A stretch of DNA of 8,322 nt from Burkholderiales bacterium. GTDB taxonomy: Bacteria; Pseudomonadota; Gammaproteobacteria; Burkholderiales; JAEUMW01. The translations under genes were made by a program, and so were the position numbers. The DNA lies in the NCBI GenBank assembly GCA_016791285.1, contig JAEUMX010000237.1, positions 1-8,322 of the forward strand. The letters run 5' to 3'. The first letter of the stretch is position 1. Every line of letters begins with the position of its first letter. Under the pieces are notes generated by a model. That model searched no databases and was not told the origin of the DNA. It saw only the letters and a program-made list of their open reading frames with translations. Shown here in pieces: positions 6,308 through 8,322 of this stretch.

Positions 6308-7645
6308 TCAAGCGTTGACGCAGACGAGCATTTCGCCGCGCAAGGAATGGGGCAGTGATTCGGTGATCGTCACGTCGACGAACTGATCCGTCAGCCGTAG
6401 CGGTCCGGCGAAGTTCACGATGCGGTTGTTGTCGGTGCGCCCGGCGAGCTCGAACGCGCGCCTCTTCGAAGGGCCTTCCACCAGCACGCGCTGGACCGTC
6501 CCCACCATTGCGCGGCTGACGGCCTGCGCCTGGTGCTCGAGCTGCGCCTGCAGTCGCGCCAGGCGCGCGAGGCTCACCTCGCGGTCGACCTGATGCGGCA
6601 GGTCGGCGGCCGGCGTTCCGGGACGCGGACTGTAGACGAACGAAAACGAGGCGTCGAACCGGAGCTCTTCGACGAGCCGCAGCGTCGCTTCGAAGTCGGC
6701 GTCGGACTCGCCGGGGAAGCCCACGATGAAGTCGGAGGAAAGGCAGATGTCGGCACGCGCCGCACGCAGGCGCCGGATGATCGATTTATACTCCAGCGCG
6801 GTATATCCGCGCTTCATGGCGGAGAGGATGCGGTCCGACCCCGACTGCACGGGCAGGTGCACGTGGGATACGAGCTGCGGGATGCGCGTGTAGGCGTCGA
6901 TCAGCCGCTGCGTGAACTCGCGCGGATGCGAGGTCGTGTAGCGGATGCGCTCGATGCCGGGAATTGCGGCCACATACTCGAGCAGCAGCGCGAAATCCGC
7001 GGTCTCGCTCTCGGTCATCGGACCGCGATAGGCATTCACGTTCTGGCCGAGCAGCGTGACTTCCTTCACGCCGCCGAGCGCGAGCCCCGCGACCTCTTCG
7101 AGAACGCCGTCGAGCGCTCGCGAAACCTCTTCGCCGCGGGTGTAGGGCACCACGCAGAACGAGCAGTACTTGCTGCACCCTTCCATGATCGACACGAACG
7201 CGCTCGCACCTTCCACCCGGGATGGCGGCAGCGCGTCGAACTTCTCGATCTCGGGGAACGAGATATCCACCTGCGCGCGGCCGGTGCGCCGGCGCGCCTC
7301 GATCAGGGACGGCAGGCGATGCAGTGTCTGCGGGCCGAACACGAGGTCGACGTAAGGTGCGCGCTCGACGATCGCCGCACCCTCCTGGCTCGCGACACAG
7401 CCGCCGACACCGATCAGCAGATCCGGCCGCGCGCGCTTCAAGTGTCGGACCCGGCCGAGATCATGGAACACCTTGTCCTGCGCCTTCTCCCGCACCGAAC
7501 AGGTGTTGAAGAGAATGACGTCCGCCGCGGCGGGGTCGTCGGTGGTCTCCATGCCTTCGGCCGCGTGCAGCACGTCCGCCATCTTGTCCGAGTCGTACTC
7601 GTTCATCTGGCAGCCGAACGTCTTGATGTAGACCTTCCCGATCAC
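6308..7645 (-). CDS. miaB: tRNA-2-methylthio-N6-dimethylallyladenosine synthase MiaB
   Basis: Radical SAM methylthiotransferase that converts i6A37 to ms2i6A37 in tRNAs reading UNN codons. The 445-residue length is typical. The N-terminal UPF0004 domain carries the auxiliary [4Fe-4S] ligands Cys12 ([13 protein letters not shown]), Cys49 ([10 protein letters not shown]) and Cys83 (GGCVASQEG). The radical SAM cluster motif CxxxCxxC is at Cys157, Cys161 and Cys164 ([19 protein letters not shown]). The TIM-barrel segment includes [11 protein letters not shown] and [20 protein letters not shown], and a TRAM RNA-binding domain fills about 378-443. The start is GTG 7643-7645 ([15 protein letters not shown]), the only start placed correctly for the family; no clear Shine-Dalgarno is seen. 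It begins 18 bp after the stop of the small exported protein gene and is followed by phoH. All catalytic residues are present. Confidence 0.97.
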   Translation of the reverse strand: MIGKVYIKTFGCQMNEYDSDKMADVLHAAEGMETTDDPAAADVILFNTCSVREKAQDKVFHDLGRVRHLKRARPDLLIGVGGCVASQEGAAIVERAPYVDLVFGPQTLHRLPSLIEARRRTGRAQVDISFPEIEKFDALPPSRVEGASAFVSIMEGCSKYCSFCVVPYTRGEEVSRALDGVLEEVAGLALGGVKEVTLLGQNVNAYRGPMTESETADFALLLEYVAAIPGIERIRYTTSHPREFTQRLIDAYTRIPQLVSHVHLPVQSGSDRILSAMKRGYTALEYKSIIRRLRAARADICLSSDFIVGFPGESDADFEATLRLVEELRFDASFSFVYSPRPGTPAADLPHQVDREVSLARLARLQAQLEHQAQAVSRAMVGTVQRVLVEGPSKRRAFELAGRTDNNRIVNFAGPLRLTDQFVDVTITESLPHSLRGEMLVCVNA

Positions 7646-7663
7646 GGGAGCCTGGAGCCCGTG

Positions 7664-7981
7664 TTAGCGCTTGCCGGCGCGGGCGAGCGTGGCCTGCTCT
7701 TCGGCGGTCAGAATCCAGATGCGCGCGATCTCCCCGTTCGCATCGGGCAGGTAGAGCACCTGCGCGCTCGACGGCAACTCGCCGTGCAGGATCTTGCGGT
7801 TCGCCTCGTCACGGATGATGCCGCCGGGTGCCAGGCGATAGACCTTGCCGCCGAGGTTCACCAGCGGATACGCCTGCTGTCCCTTCAGCGTCGCGCGCAC
7901 ACCGTCCTCGGGCAGCGGCCGTTCCGCCGACGCGAGCGCAGGCATGAGCAATAAGGCAAGGAAAAGCAGGACGTTACGCAT
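7664..7981 (-). CDS. Small exported protein, conserved next to miaB, function unknown
   Basis: A 105-residue protein from ATG 7979-7981 to TAA 7664-7666. Residues 1-19 (MRNVLLFLALLLMPALASA) form a standard Sec signal peptide with an ASA-type cleavage site, so the mature part (about 86 residues) should be periplasmic. The mature part reads like a small beta-rich domain: GVRATLKG, YRLAPGGIIRDEANRKIL, then VLYLPDANGEIARIWILTAEE. I recall similar small proteins upstream of miaB in Betaproteobacteria, with an 'RLAPGxxIRD...N' core and an ending like 'VWILTxEE', but no function. There is no lipobox or cysteine. It ends 18 bp before miaB, so the two are probably co-transcribed. There is no Shine-Dalgarno; a TATCAT motif lies 7 bp before the ATG. 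Confidence 0.85.
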   Translation of the reverse strand: MRNVLLFLALLLMPALASAERPLPEDGVRATLKGQQAYPLVNLGGKVYRLAPGGIIRDEANRKILHGELPSSAQVLYLPDANGEIARIWILTAEEQATLARAGKR

Positions 7982-7988
7982 GGCGGTG

Positions 7989-7994
7989 ATGATA
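7989..7994 (-). promoter_or_regulatory. Candidate -10 element for the miaB-led operon
   Basis: The minus strand reads TATCAT (5/6 match to TATAAT) at 7989-7994, ending 7 bases before the A of the ATG at 7981. A start at the usual distance would fall on or next to that A, giving a leaderless message. The sequence about 17 bp upstream (TGATTC) is a poor -35. Support is the motif, its position in the only sizeable gene-free gap of this side, and the missing ribosome site. Confidence 0.3.
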
Positions 7995-8129
7995 GCACGC
8001 GGGCGCTGGGGGAATCACGGCCTCCTGCATCTGCGCCCGCGCGAGGACGGCGTGCAGCGTCTCGCCCATAACGCTCGGAGTGAGCGCTGGTCGCGTCGGG
8101 TCGACCGGTAGACAACAGAAGCAGGGCGA

Positions 8130-8147
8130 CAGGACACCGCCGTCCTG
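8130..8147 (-). terminator. Hairpin after the right-edge gene, possible weak terminator
   Basis: CAGGAC (8130-8135) and GTCCTG (8142-8147) form a 6-bp stem with a 6-base loop, 24 bases beyond the stop of the right-edge gene in its reading direction. What follows on the minus strand is only moderately T-rich, with no T-run, so an intrinsic terminator is doubtful. It sits in the gap 7982-8171, in which I see no gene. Confidence 0.3.
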
Positions 8148-8171
8148 CTGCTCACATCGCGGGATTGCCCC

Positions 8172-8322
8172 TCACTGTGCAATGACTGCCAGCGAGAGCT
8201 CGTCGATCAGCGCTTCTTCCCCCGCATTGAAATTGGTCATCTGCCGCAGCACGCGGATTTCGTGGTACTCGTGGCCTGTCACGTTGACGAGCACGCTGGT
8301 GCCGACGCTTTGGCGATGGTGC
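8172..8322 (-). CDS. C-terminal 49 residues of an unrecognised protein (cut by window edge)
   Basis: An open frame enters from the right edge (first full codon at 8319-8321) and ends at TGA 8172-8174. The tail includes VGTSVLVNVTGHEYHEIRVL, then RQMTNFNAGEEALIDELSLAVIAQ. Codon use is host-like, with strong G/C preference in third positions. No other frame in this stretch reads like protein, and the frame has the same orientation as all other genes. I do not recognise the family. A weak hairpin follows the stop, so this may be the last gene of the preceding transcription unit. Confidence 0.55.
   Translation of the reverse strand, partial: HHRQSVGTSVLVNVTGHEYHEIRVLRQMTNFNAGEEALIDELSLAVIAQ

Noticed and set aside
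6533..7954. 473-codon open frame on the plus strand across miaB and the small exported gene
   Set aside because: Same cause: shadow of two well-supported genes, low-complexity composition and no recognisable domain.
8049..8095. Small CGCTC/GAGCG hairpin in the gap before the small exported gene
   Set aside because: Five-base stem with no T-run and no placement relative to a gene that suggests a role.

Overview
The window reads as a high-GC betaproteobacterial chromosome segment. Every convincing gene lies on the minus strand, so transcription runs from right to left. Read that way, the order is an unrecognised protein C-terminus, a small exported protein, miaB, phoH, ybeY, corC, [two accessory genes], lnt and glyQ. 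The block miaB-phoH-ybeY-corC-lnt, followed by the glycyl-tRNA synthetase alpha-subunit gene, is a familiar core cluster of Betaproteobacteria. The protein sequences fit that group, but I cannot name the order or genus.

Right part (8322 to 4005): the C-terminal 49 residues of an unknown protein, a spacer of about 190 bp, and a 105-residue protein with a clean signal peptide. Then follows a tight operon-like run of tRNA modification (MiaB), a PhoH-type P-loop ATPase, the rRNA-processing endoribonuclease YbeY and the CBS-domain protein CorC. Gaps are short or genes overlap: ybeY and corC share one base, and ybeY probably begins inside the end of phoH.

Middle part (about 4004 to 2003): roughly 2 kb of accessory DNA splits corC from lnt, which normally lie next to each other. 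It holds two co-oriented genes 7 bp apart. The first joins what looks like the extreme C-terminal part of a type ISP-like restriction-modification/N6-methylase protein to a complete LexA/UmuD-type (S24) self-cleaving protease domain. Its Ser and Lys catalytic residues are both present, and an Ala-Gly bond sits where LexA and UmuD cut themselves. The second is a DUF3800-family protein with the N-terminal DEAGD motif; it is broken by a single-base frameshift near 2321/2322. I read this as the 3' remnant of a larger DNA-modification or defence locus. The methylase and any helicase/nuclease part are absent here.

Left part (2002 to 1): lnt, encoding apolipoprotein N-acyltransferase with all its catalytic residues, then the first 142 codons of glyQ running off the window edge.

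Family assignments rest on motif recognition from memory. No database search or alignment was run.
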